Assembly: GCA_038748065.1 (NCBI GenBank)
Contig: JBCDJG010000010.1
Coordinates: forward strand, 57,239-121,238
Length of the DNA: 64,000 bases
From: JBCDJG01 sp038748065
GTDB lineage: Bacteria; Pseudomonadota; Gammaproteobacteria; Pseudomonadales; Halieaceae
Reading direction: 5' to 3'
Positions 16,046 to 23,719 of the stretch are shown in pieces. The position numbers and the translations under genes were made by a program. Each line of letters opens with the position of its first letter. Position 1 is the first letter of the stretch. The notes beneath the pieces were generated by a model that was not told where the DNA came from, ran no database searches, and worked only from the letters and a program-made list of their open reading frames with translations.

Positions 16046-17331
16046 TGCCTCTGCCGCTACTCGATATACAGGACAGCAACCTGCAGCTCTGGCAGGGTAC
16101 AGAGGCGCTCTCGAGCCCGGGCTATGCCCTGCTAGAGGGCCAAAGCTACGCGTTTGGACAGGCGGCGCGCGCAGCCGCGAGGTTGCAGCCGCGCAGCATT
16201 AATACGCGTTTCTGGTGGCAGCTCAGCACCGAAGCCCTGCAGCCTGCCCTCGGTCCGGCACGGCACACCGCTGACCTCGTCCACGCCCACCTGAAAGACA
16301 TTCACGCCAAGGCCGGCGAACCGACCGAGCTGCTGCTGGCGGTGCCCGGTAGCGCCAGCCGCGAGCAGCTCGCACTGTTGCTTGGTATCGTACAGCAGTG
16401 CCCCTTTAACGCGGGTGGCCTGGTACATCGCAGCGTGGCGCTTGGCTCAAGTTTTGCCGGCTCAGGCCCGCTCTATCATCTGGAGATTCAGCTACACCAG
16501 GCACTGCTGACCGAGTTGAGCCGCGACGCCGGCGAGGTCGCGCTCAGCCGCAGCACGCCATTGCCCGGCTGCGGACTTTTGCAACTACAGGAACGCCTGG
16601 TCGAAATTATCGCAGCCGCTTTCATCCGCCAGACCCGCTTTGACCCACGGCGAAAGGCTGAAAGCGAACAGCAGCTCTACGACGCCCTGCCCGCAGCCCT
16701 GGCCAGCCTGCAGACCGGCCCGGAAGCCTTTATCGAAATTGGCGGCTACCGCACGCGGACGACCGCCGATGAATTGCGCGATGCCGGCACTCGCCTGTTC
16801 AGCGCCCTCGCAGACAGTCCCATCAAGGCCGAGGGCGCCGAGGTAATCGTCGACCCGCTCTGCGGCCTGCTCCCCGGGCTGCTCCAAGCGTTGCCAGCGG
16901 CAAGCTCTGTCCTGCCCGCCGATGCCTTGTTCAGCGCCGTGCAAGCTGCGGGAGAGCGACTGGTTCAACGGGCAGAAGCCCTGTCGCTGGTCACGCGGTT
17001 ACCGCTTGCCGATGCGCCCATTGCGCCGGTGACACCGCCCCCACCCCCCGCCGAGGCGCCGGCAGCGGCGCCGCTGCCGACGCCGGCCAGCCATGTACTA
17101 ATCGGACACCAGGCCCGGCCACTGCAGCCCGATGGACTGGTGCTGGCGCCAGACTGCGAGATTTACCAGCACGGTAAGGGCTGGTACCTGCGCGGCGCAG
17201 CAAGCCGTGATGCCAGGGTAAATGATGCGCCGGCCGCCGATCAGGCCCTGGGGCTGGGTGACAGCATCGCTCTACCCGGCGGCGAGCAGGCGCTGCTGAT
17301 CGAGGTCGCTACAGACCATGGCCAGACGTAA
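16045..17331 (+). CDS. Degenerate Hsp70/actin-fold protein with FHA-like C terminus
   Basis: 428 residues, no signal or membrane segment, so cytoplasmic. The order of motifs follows the Hsp70/actin fold: an opening strand pair (LLDIQDSNLQLWQG), LLLAVPGSASREQLALLLGIVQQCPFNAGGLVHRSVALGS (cf. the VPA-R-A-GL-NEPTAAA region), then YHLEIQLHQALLTEL where DxGGGT should be, and GLLQLQERLVEIIAAAF. The catalytic acidic/glycine residues are lost, so it is a likely pseudo-ATPase. After a Pro/Ala linker (about 325-345) the end (HVLIGHQARPL, DCEIYQHGKGWYLRG, RVNDAPA, LGDSIAL) looks like an FHA-type beta sandwich. The family assignment is by motif order only. It overlaps the VWA gene by 14 bp. Confidence 0.65.
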   Translation: MPLPLLDIQDSNLQLWQGTEALSSPGYALLEGQSYAFGQAARAAARLQPRSINTRFWWQLSTEALQPALGPARHTADLVHAHLKDIHAKAGEPTELLLAVPGSASREQLALLLGIVQQCPFNAGGLVHRSVALGSSFAGSGPLYHLEIQLHQALLTELSRDAGEVALSRSTPLPGCGLLQLQERLVEIIAAAFIRQTRFDPRRKAESEQQLYDALPAALASLQTGPEAFIEIGGYRTRTTADELRDAGTRLFSALADSPIKAEGAEVIVDPLCGLLPGLLQALPAASSVLPADALFSAVQAAGERLVQRAEALSLVTRLPLADAPIAPVTPPPPPAEAPAAAPLPTPASHVLIGHQARPLQPDGLVLAPDCEIYQHGKGWYLRGAASRDARVNDAPAADQALGLGDSIALPGGEQALLIEVATDHGQT

Positions 17332-18409
17332 GCGCGCCTTTACCACCTTCAACCTCAGCTTTCTGGACATCATGTCCTGTGGCTTCGGCGCAGTCGTGCT
17401 CGTATTTCTGATCATCGACCACTCCATCGACAAGCAGCAGAAAGAACTGAACGTGGATCTGCTTTCTGAGGTCAAGCTCCTCGACGAAGACGTGCGTGTC
17501 GGTGAGGAGGGTCTGGTGCGCCTGCGCAACACCCTGTCGGAGCTGGATATGGAGATGGTGGAGGCCCAGGGTCGTGCCACACGCATCAGCCAGGAGATTG
17601 AAGAGTTCGAGGCGCTGATCCAGGATCTCGCCCGCGATGGCTTTACCGCCGATGCAGATATCGAAGAGTTGAAAGCCGAGGTGCAATCACTGGAGGACGA
17701 GGTAAAAAAACTGCGCCAGGCCTCCGAGGAAGACAGCGGCACCAGCGCCCGGACCTTTGTCGGCGAGGGCAACCGCCAGTACCTGACCGGGCTGAACCTC
17801 GGCGGCAAACGCATTGTTATCATGCTGGACGTATCCTCTAGCATGCTTGCGGATCGACTGGTTAACATCATCCGGCTGCGCAACATGGGCGAGGATGTGC
17901 AGCGGCAGGCGGACAAATGGTCCCGGGCCCTGAATACCGTGGACTGGCTGACCGCGCAGCTGCCAGTCAATGCCGACTACCAAGTCATCACCTTTAACAC
18001 GGCGGCTGGCGCTGCACTGCCGGAAACCAACGGTGAGTGGCTGGAAGTCGCAGACGAGGTCCAGCTCGAAGAAATTTCCACGGCGCTTCGCAAGATCGTG
18101 CCGACCGGAGGCACTTCGCTGGAAAATGCCTTCCTGGCTCTTAACGAACTAAGCCCCGGCCCTGACAACATCTTTCTTATTACCGACGGCCTGCCTACCC
18201 AGGGCACCAAGCCACCGCGCGGCAGCAAGGTCTCTGGCAATGAGCGGCGCAAGCACTACGCCAGCGCCGTGCGCCAGCTGCCCTCGGGCGTGCCAGTCAA
18301 TGTCATCCTCGCCCCCATGGAGGGCGACCCCTGGGCCTCCTCAGAATTCTGGCTGCTGGCACAGCGCACCCGCGGATCATTCATGAGCCCGTCCCAGGAT
18401 TGGCCCTGA
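17318..18409 (+). CDS. Membrane-anchored von Willebrand factor A protein (VWA-1)
   Basis: 363 residues. A basic N terminus is followed by one membrane helix (about 11-33) containing SFLDIMSCGFGAVV with Asp17; then a coiled coil (about 38-138) and a VWA domain. The metal-ion-dependent adhesion site is present as DVSSS (D171, S173, S175), a Thr in PTGGTSLENA, and ITDGLPTQ. The topology places the coiled coil and VWA domain in the periplasm, as in ExbD, TolR and MotB. The helix shares the FLDVM/PFIDVM-like Asp context of those proteins. The gene overlaps its upstream neighbour by 14 bp and precedes VWA-2 by 17 bp. Confidence 0.87.
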   Translation: MARRKRAFTTFNLSFLDIMSCGFGAVVLVFLIIDHSIDKQQKELNVDLLSEVKLLDEDVRVGEEGLVRLRNTLSELDMEMVEAQGRATRISQEIEEFEALIQDLARDGFTADADIEELKAEVQSLEDEVKKLRQASEEDSGTSARTFVGEGNRQYLTGLNLGGKRIVIMLDVSSSMLADRLVNIIRLRNMGEDVQRQADKWSRALNTVDWLTAQLPVNADYQVITFNTAAGAALPETNGEWLEVADEVQLEEISTALRKIVPTGGTSLENAFLALNELSPGPDNIFLITDGLPTQGTKPPRGSKVSGNERRKHYASAVRQLPSGVPVNVILAPMEGDPWASSEFWLLAQRTRGSFMSPSQDWP

Positions 18410-18426
18410 GTTAGGAGGAAGTTCAC

Positions 18427-19428
18427 ATGGCGAGAGAACGGCGCGGACCCGAGGAGTTTTCCCTCTCCTTCCTGGATGTGATCTGCTGCGGCTTTGGCGC
18501 GGTGATCCTGCTGCTGATGATCACCAAGACGGTAGAACCACAGATCATAGAGGCGTCCACGGTCAACCTTGAGGGCAAGGTTGCGGAGCTCACCGAGCAG
18601 GTTTTTGAGATTCGCGGCGAGACCACTATCCTGAACCGCGACCTCAACGCCAAGCACGAACAGCTCTCAGAACACGAAGAGCGCATCGCTATCCTGCGCG
18701 GGCTGCTGGCCAGCGCCAAGAGCCGTCACGACAGCATCCAGATACAGAAAAACTCCAACAGCGTTGTCGAGCAGGAACTGGCCATCGCGCGCCAGAGCCT
18801 GACCGACGAGATGAGGCGCCTGCTGGGCGACCAGTATCAGTCCAAGAACAACCTGATCGGCGGCATCCCGGTCGACTCCGAGTACATCATCTTCATCATT
18901 GATACCTCGGGCTCAATGTTCTCCTATGCCTGGGAACGGGCCCTGCGCGAAATCGAGGCAACGCTGAACATCTACCCGGAGGTTAAGGGTATACAAATCA
19001 TGAACGACATGGGCAACTACATGTTCAGCCGCTACCGCGGCCAGTGGATTCCCGATACCCCGAGTCGCCGCAAGATCATCATGCAGAATCTTCGCAACTG
19101 GAATGTGTTCTCAAACTCCAGCCCCGTGGAGGGCATCACCGCCGCCATCCGCACCTTTTACGACCCCAACAAGAAAATCAGCATCTACGTATTCGGCGAC
19201 GAATTCACCGGCGATTCCATCGCGCGCGTGGTCGATACCGTGGATCGCATCAATCCGAAGGACGCCAACGGCAACCCCGCTGTGCGCATCCACGGCGTGG
19301 GCTTCCCCGTACAATTCATCAGGGCCCCCCACCTGCAAACGACGGGTATTCGCTTTGCTACACTCATGAGGGAGCTGGCTTTCCGCAACGGAGGAACATT
19401 CGTTGGTCTCAACGATTTCCAGAATTAG
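18427..19428 (+). CDS. Membrane-anchored von Willebrand factor A protein (VWA-2)
   Basis: 333 residues, a divergent paralogue of VWA-1 with the same plan. The membrane helix has SFLDVICCGFGAVI with Asp17 in the identical position, then a coiled coil (about 45-135) and a VWA domain with a classical MIDAS, DTSGSM (D159, S161, S163). A later T/S and D-x-F (YVFGDEFTGD) fill the remaining metal-site positions. A good ribosome site, AGGAGG, precedes the ATG at 18427. The two paralogues with one channel gene suggest a heterodimeric partner, as in TolR/ExbD-type units. It is the last gene of the tightly packed set. Confidence 0.87.
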   Translation: MARERRGPEEFSLSFLDVICCGFGAVILLLMITKTVEPQIIEASTVNLEGKVAELTEQVFEIRGETTILNRDLNAKHEQLSEHEERIAILRGLLASAKSRHDSIQIQKNSNSVVEQELAIARQSLTDEMRRLLGDQYQSKNNLIGGIPVDSEYIIFIIDTSGSMFSYAWERALREIEATLNIYPEVKGIQIMNDMGNYMFSRYRGQWIPDTPSRRKIIMQNLRNWNVFSNSSPVEGITAAIRTFYDPNKKISIYVFGDEFTGDSIARVVDTVDRINPKDANGNPAVRIHGVGFPVQFIRAPHLQTTGIRFATLMRELAFRNGGTFVGLNDFQN

Positions 19429-19490
19429 GACGTTTACGTCAAATATTGGTTCCGGCTCAGTTAAACGGGCCCGCCCCTGCGACCTTCTTT

Positions 19491-19543
19491 CAGTCGCTCC
19501 CCGATACACGCTTTGTGAAAGAAGGTCCCAGCGCCGGTCCCTC
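19491..19543 (+). repeat. Intergenic direct repeat, copy A
   Basis: Begins cagtcgctcc and contains acacgctttgtgaaa followed by a purine-rich stretch and cccagcg. A second copy in the same direction starts at 22601, with 16 extra bases after cagtcgctcc. The two copies bracket the three genes from 19649 to 22496. The rest of the 19429-19648 gap shows nothing further. Confidence 0.7.
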
Positions 19544-19648
19544 CTCCCAGTACAGTTCCACCCAACCCCAATCATAAAAGCTGGCTCGTGGCGGAGCGTA
19601 GCGGATGGAGGGGCTGGTGGGGAGAGACCTTTTCACCAAGCGAATTTC

Positions 19649-20443
19649 GTGGAGCGACTGAAAAGGTCTATCGCCGCCAGACCCGGCAAGAAAGCGCTCA
19701 ACCTGGTTTCAATGACCTTGCTAGCTTTTGCTCTGTCCGCTTGTGGTCCAAATCAGGTGGTCGTGGAAGGCAACTTCCCGGATCCATTGATGTCGAAGAT
19801 GCCAATGACCCTTGGGGTTTGGTATCCGGAGGAATTCAGGACCCATGAGTTCTTTGACGAGGCGAAAGGCCGCCGCGAGTCCGGGTGGATTGTTAAGACC
19901 GGTGATGCGCAGGTGGATATGTGGAACACGCTGTTCAACGGCATGTTCAGGGAAGTGGTGCTAATGCGCGGCGAGCCGGGCGGTGAAGCCATGAACCAGG
20001 TTGCGGATGCGGTATTGATCCCGAGCGTGGATGAGCTGCAGTACACCATTCCGGCGCACACCAACGTCAAGGTGTATGAAATCTGGATGCGCTACAAGTT
20101 TGACCTGGTCACCATGTCGGGCGAGCCGATTGCCAACTGGACGATGACGGCCTACGGCAAAACGCCGACGGCGTTCTTGCGCTCGGATGAAGCGGCGGTG
20201 AATCTTGCTGCCATCGTGGCCCTTCGAGACGCCGGGGCGAACTTTGCGACCAACTTTGCCAAGGTTCCCGAGGTGGGCGATTGGTTGGCCGTGCGCGGTG
20301 ATACGGCGCCGGTCATCAAACCCGAGCTGCAGATTGTGCCGGTGGACGTCACCGAGGGCGAATCGGTAGAGGAGGCTATCGAGGAGGCTGTGGAAGACGC
20401 CGAGGAAGAGGCGCTGGAGCAGGCTGAGGAGAACGCGGCATGA
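19649..20443 (+). CDS. Lipoprotein of unknown function
   Basis: About 264 residues from a GTG at 19649, chosen because it gives a normal signal peptide with basic start (ERLKRS...RPGKK) and a lipobox (AFALSAC). The open frame upstream to 19403 runs through a repeat and is unlikely to be translated. The mature part has MTLGVWYPEEFRTHEFFDEAKG, QVDMWNTLFNGMFREVVLMRGEP, and VADAVLIPSVDELQYTIPAHTNVKVYEIWMRYKFDLVTMSGE. This resembles lipoproteins that form a penta-subunit-like beta assembly (LptE/LPP20-like), but I cannot name the family. An acidic Glu/Ala-rich coiled tail ends it. Its stop overlaps the next start by 4 bp. Confidence 0.72.
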   Translation: MERLKRSIAARPGKKALNLVSMTLLAFALSACGPNQVVVEGNFPDPLMSKMPMTLGVWYPEEFRTHEFFDEAKGRRESGWIVKTGDAQVDMWNTLFNGMFREVVLMRGEPGGEAMNQVADAVLIPSVDELQYTIPAHTNVKVYEIWMRYKFDLVTMSGEPIANWTMTAYGKTPTAFLRSDEAAVNLAAIVALRDAGANFATNFAKVPEVGDWLAVRGDTAPVIKPELQIVPVDVTEGESVEEAIEEAVEDAEEEALEQAEENAA

Positions 20444-21102
20444 GGTTACTCCGGCTGGTTTTGCCACTGGCCCTGGGCACCGGCCTGTCGGCCTGCGTGA
20501 CGTCAACGGTTGACGAGATGGTGTTTAATGAGCCCACCGAGGGCATTGGTGATTCGCAGGTTGTCATCCTCGGCCGCCGTCACTCCTCGGATTACGAAAC
20601 TGAGCCAGACTTCATCAACTGCGTCGGTAAGCACGTGGTTGCCCGCGATCGCAGCATCGGTATGGTCAGCGAACTCGACTTCCTGAATGCCCTGTATCCC
20701 TGGTTTGAACCGCGCACCGCACCGCTTCACCCGGAGGACATCAACAAGCTACTCGTACAGGAACCGGTGGCCGAGAAGCTTAAGGAGATGAAGATCGAGT
20801 ACATGATCTGGATCGATGGTAGTACGGTGCGCACCAACTCGGCGGGCTCCATGACCTGCGGCATCGGTCCGGGCGGCGGTGGCTGTTTTGGCTTTGGTAC
20901 CTGGGGCAACGATTCCAACTACGAAGCGACCATCTGGGATTTCACCGATCGCGCCGAGGTCGGCCGGGTGAACACCTTTGCCTCTGGCCAGTCCTACATG
21001 CCGGCCGTGGTCATCCCTATCCCGATTATCGCACCGGTGCAGGGCACTGCCTGTGACGGCATCGGCGATCAGCTGCTGGAATTCCTGTCCAGCGAATACT
21101 GA
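20440..21102 (+). CDS. Lipoprotein of unknown function
   Basis: 220 residues with a lipobox (GLSACV, Cys 19). The mature protein begins TSTVDEMVFNEP and contains a Gly/Cys motif (MTCGIGPGGGGCFGFGTWG) near residues 140-157, then EATIWDFTDRAEVGRVNTFASGQSYMPAVVIPIPIIAPV and an AC-DG C-terminal region. The two cysteines around the Gly cluster and a late third Cys may form a disulfide. No family recognised. ATGA/TGATG overlaps with both neighbours indicate coupled translation with the preceding lipoprotein and the following protease. Confidence 0.75.
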   Translation: MRLLRLVLPLALGTGLSACVTSTVDEMVFNEPTEGIGDSQVVILGRRHSSDYETEPDFINCVGKHVVARDRSIGMVSELDFLNALYPWFEPRTAPLHPEDINKLLVQEPVAEKLKEMKIEYMIWIDGSTVRTNSAGSMTCGIGPGGGGCFGFGTWGNDSNYEATIWDFTDRAEVGRVNTFASGQSYMPAVVIPIPIIAPVQGTACDGIGDQLLEFLSSEY

Positions 21103-22496
21103 TGAGCCAGCGCTATCGCTCATTTCTCGCCCGCTGGTCTTTGCTGGCTTTATTGCTCGCGGCACTGCCACTCAATGCTGAGAACGTCGGCGACGAAATG
21201 TACCGCGAGTTCGAGAAGGCCGGCGCCTTCTACGACGACCCGGAGCTGCAGGCCTATGTCGAGCGGATCGGACGGCGTCTGCTGTCGCACAGCTCTATGC
21301 CGGACAAGCCCTTCACCTTCTCGGTGATTGACAGCCCGGATATCAACGCCTTTGCGACCCCGGGATACTATGTGTACGTCAACCGCGGTTTGATTGCCTA
21401 CATGAATAGCGAGGCAGAGCTGGCCGGTGTGCTGGGACACGAGATTGCGCATATCACCGCCAGCCACCACCGTCGACAAAACACGGCCAATATCACCAAC
21501 AGAATTCTGGCGACCACGGCTTTCATTCTCACCGGCTCCAGCGACGTCGCCACGGCCGCCACCATGTACGGTGCCGAAATCAGCTCAGGCTTCGGACGCG
21601 AGCATGAGCTGGAGGCAGATGAACTCGGAGCGCAGTATATGCACGCCGCGGGCTACGATGTGGAAGCGCTGCTGGCGGTCATCGGTGTGTTAAAGAATCA
21701 GGAACAGTTCCAGCGGCTCAAGGCACGGGAGCAGGGCAAACCCACAGGCACCTATCATGGTCTGTATGCCACCCACCCGCGCAACGACAAACGGCTGCAG
21801 ACAGTCATTCGTGCTGCCAATGAATTGGGCAGCGACGAGTACATCGAAAATCCGGAAATCCCGGGAGAGTTCCAATCGCACGTCAACGGGCTGGTCTGGG
21901 GCGACAGCGTGCAGAACAACCGGGCGGATGATCGCTACTATCACAACAAGCTGGGCTTCACCTTTGAGAAGCCCGAGGGTTGGACGGTGGATGCTGGCGG
22001 TTCCTCCGTCGTTGCAAAGGCGCCGGACGGCAGCGCAAGCGTCAAAATCACGCTGATGCGGCGCAGCAACAATACAACCCCAAAGAGCGTTCTGGAATCA
22101 GGCGCCGGTGGCAGCCTGTCGGATGGCCGCGACCTGGAGCAGTCCGGGCTGGTGGGCTACACCGCAGTGGCCGCCGGCAGCGGCAGCTCGGCGCGCCTCG
22201 GCGTGATTGAGTTCAATGGGCTCTACTATCTGTTCGACGGCAAGGCGGGCAACTTCGCCGGCACCGACGCGGACCTGCTCAAGGTCATTGAAAGCTTCAG
22301 GCCAATGCATCCGAAAGAGAAGCAGGCGGGTACGCCGCGCTACGTGCAGTACATCCAGGTGCCGCGGGGCGCCACGCTGGCCTCGCTGGCGGCAGGTATT
22401 CCGATTCCGAACGCGGAGGAGAGGCTGCGTTTGATTAACGACTTCTATCCGCGGGGGGAGCCCAGGACGGGGGACTGGATCAAGATCATCCGCTGA
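21102..22496 (+). CDS. M48-family zinc metalloprotease with C-terminal LysM-like end
   Basis: 464 residues. A signal peptide (RWSLLALLLAALPLNA) precedes an M48 peptidase domain with HEIAH (H113, E114, H117) and the third ligand in REHELEADELG. NAFATPGYYVYVNRGLI is the usual substrate-strand block. Relatives such as BepA and LoiP act in the periplasm on outer-membrane protein quality control. The second half (GFTFEKPEGWTV ... KITLMRR) is a beta domain, and the end (YIQVPRGATLASLAAGIPIPNAEERLRLINDFYPRGEPRTGDWIKII) looks like a LysM-like module. It is coupled to the two upstream lipoprotein genes. Confidence 0.88.
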   Translation: MSQRYRSFLARWSLLALLLAALPLNAENVGDEMYREFEKAGAFYDDPELQAYVERIGRRLLSHSSMPDKPFTFSVIDSPDINAFATPGYYVYVNRGLIAYMNSEAELAGVLGHEIAHITASHHRRQNTANITNRILATTAFILTGSSDVATAATMYGAEISSGFGREHELEADELGAQYMHAAGYDVEALLAVIGVLKNQEQFQRLKAREQGKPTGTYHGLYATHPRNDKRLQTVIRAANELGSDEYIENPEIPGEFQSHVNGLVWGDSVQNNRADDRYYHNKLGFTFEKPEGWTVDAGGSSVVAKAPDGSASVKITLMRRSNNTTPKSVLESGAGGSLSDGRDLEQSGLVGYTAVAAGSGSSARLGVIEFNGLYYLFDGKAGNFAGTDADLLKVIESFRPMHPKEKQAGTPRYVQYIQVPRGATLASLAAGIPIPNAEERLRLINDFYPRGEPRTGDWIKIIR

Positions 22497-22506
22497 CCCC
22501 CACCCG

Positions 22507-22548
22507 TCATCCCCGCGAAGGCGGTGGTCCGCCATCGCGGGATCCAGC
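22507..22548. repeat. Palindromic intergenic repeat (REP-like)
   Basis: A core of CCGCGA (22513-22518) and TCGCGG (22535-22540) encloses a second dyad, GGCGG/CCGCC. It is a long hairpin inside tcatccccgcgaagg-type sequence, a form common as dispersed repeats in proteobacterial genomes. It follows the protease gene and may end or stabilise its transcript. Confidence 0.6.
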
Positions 22549-22600
22549 GTCTTCAGAACATCGCAGCATCTCAACCGGTCGCGCATCCGGGTGTACTTCC

Positions 22601-22670
22601 CAGTCGCTCCGGTATGCCGGACCACCCGACACACGCTTTGTGAAAAAGGCTCCCAGCGTCCGTGCCTCGA
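22601..22670 (+). repeat. Intergenic direct repeat, copy B
   Basis: Same direction as copy A at 19491. It shares cagtcgctcc at its start and the block acacgctttgtgaaa followed by aggctcccagcg. With copy A it flanks the block of two lipoproteins and the M48 protease. Confidence 0.7.
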
Positions 22671-22686
22671 CCAGGGCTTTACTCAC

Positions 22687-23025
22687 TCAGGCTTTTGACT
22701 GCACCAATACCCAAGGCGCAGCCACCACTGCCCAGAGCCGCTGATTCACTTCAAACCACGCCCTGGCCAGATCATCGCTGACCGGCGCTATCTGGCCGGC
22801 GCCGATCCATGCTTCGAACTGTGCGCTGTTATCGAGGCCCAGTTGCACGGCGACTTCGACGAGGTCGAGCTCGGCGGCGACCTGCACGACGTTGCCGCCG
22901 GCGAAATAGGTCTGCAGTTCGTGCCAGTGGATCTGGGCGGTCTGGCTCAGGTACTCGCGGCGCAGGAAGGCTTCGCGGGATTCGCCGGGCGCGGGGCCAT
23001 CGCCCGGCAGAAGCTTGTCAGCCAT
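22687..23025 (-). CDS. DUF2288 family protein
   Basis: About 112 residues from the ATG at 23025, chosen because the longer frame runs into the upstream gene. The sequence REYLSQTAQIHWHELQTYFAGGNVVQVAAELDLVEVAVQLGLDNSAQFEAWIGAGQIAPVSDDLARAW matches the DUF2288 family, whose function is unknown. It overlaps the end of the metallo-beta-lactamase-fold gene by 8 bp, so the two form an operon. Confidence 0.82.
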   Translation of the reverse strand: MADKLLPGDGPAPGESREAFLRREYLSQTAQIHWHELQTYFAGGNVVQVAAELDLVEVAVQLGLDNSAQFEAWIGAGQIAPVSDDLARAWFEVNQRLWAVVAAPWVLVQSKA

Positions 23026-23668
23026 AGCGGGTGTCGGCGACGAAGGGGTTGGTAGCGCGTTCCTGGCCGAAGGTTGACGTGGGGCCATGGCCGGGGATGA
23101 AGGTGATGTCATCGCCCAGGGGAAAGAGCTTGTCCCGGATGCTGCTGATCAGCTCTTCGTGGTTGCCCATGGGGAAGTCGGTGCGGCCGATGGACCCCTG
23201 GAAAATGACGTCGCCAACCCAGGCGACGCGCTGGGGCTCGTAGAGGAAAACCACGTGGCCGGGGGTGTGGCCAGGGCAGTGGAAGACCTGGAGCTCCAGC
23301 GCCCCGACGGTGACGGTATCGCCCTCCTCAAGCCAGCGATCGGGCACAAAAGCATCGGCGTGGGGGAAGCCTGCCATCTGGCACCACTCGGGCAGCTTGG
23401 CTATCCAGAAGTCATCGGCCTTTTGTGGCCCTTCAATGGGAATCTCCAGCTGCTGACGCAGCACGTCCGAGGCGGCACAGTGATCCATATGACCGTGGGT
23501 GAGAATGACTTTCTCAATCTCGCCACCGAGCTGCTTCGCTGCTGCGAGTATCTGCTCAATGTCGCCGCCGGGGTCTACCACCGCGGCCTTGCCGGTGGTC
23601 TCACACTTAATGATGGAGCAGTTCTGTTGATAGGCCGTAACCGGCACGATAGTTACTTTAATGCTCAT
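23018..23668 (-). CDS. MBL-fold metallo-hydrolase (glyoxalase II-like)
   Basis: 216 residues. The family signature THGHMDHCAA (HxHxDH) is near residue 59, the third His is in CPGHTPGHV, the bridging Asp in WVGDVIFQGSIGRTDFP, and the last His in FIPGHGP. It has the short form without the helical glutathione-binding C terminus of classical GloB, like YcbL, a type II glyoxalase-like enzyme of unknown in vivo substrate. It is cytoplasmic. The DUF2288 gene overlaps its 3' end. Confidence 0.92.
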   Translation of the reverse strand: MSIKVTIVPVTAYQQNCSIIKCETTGKAAVVDPGGDIEQILAAAKQLGGEIEKVILTHGHMDHCAASDVLRQQLEIPIEGPQKADDFWIAKLPEWCQMAGFPHADAFVPDRWLEEGDTVTVGALELQVFHCPGHTPGHVVFLYEPQRVAWVGDVIFQGSIGRTDFPMGNHEELISSIRDKLFPLGDDITFIPGHGPTSTFGQERATNPFVADTRYG

Positions 23669-23719
23669 AGATGGTTGCTTCGATACTCATTAGGGCGCCA
23701 AGCCCCGGCAGTGGAAGTA

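Noticed and set aside
15248..19428. Zorya-type defence system (MotA-like channel operon)
   Set aside because: Zorya has ZorB with a peptidoglycan-binding domain and helicase or nuclease partners; none is present here, and the partners are VWA, PEGA and TPR proteins.
22507..22548. Rho-independent terminator of the M48 gene
   Set aside because: A strong hairpin is there but no T run follows; a dispersed REP-like repeat is a better reading.
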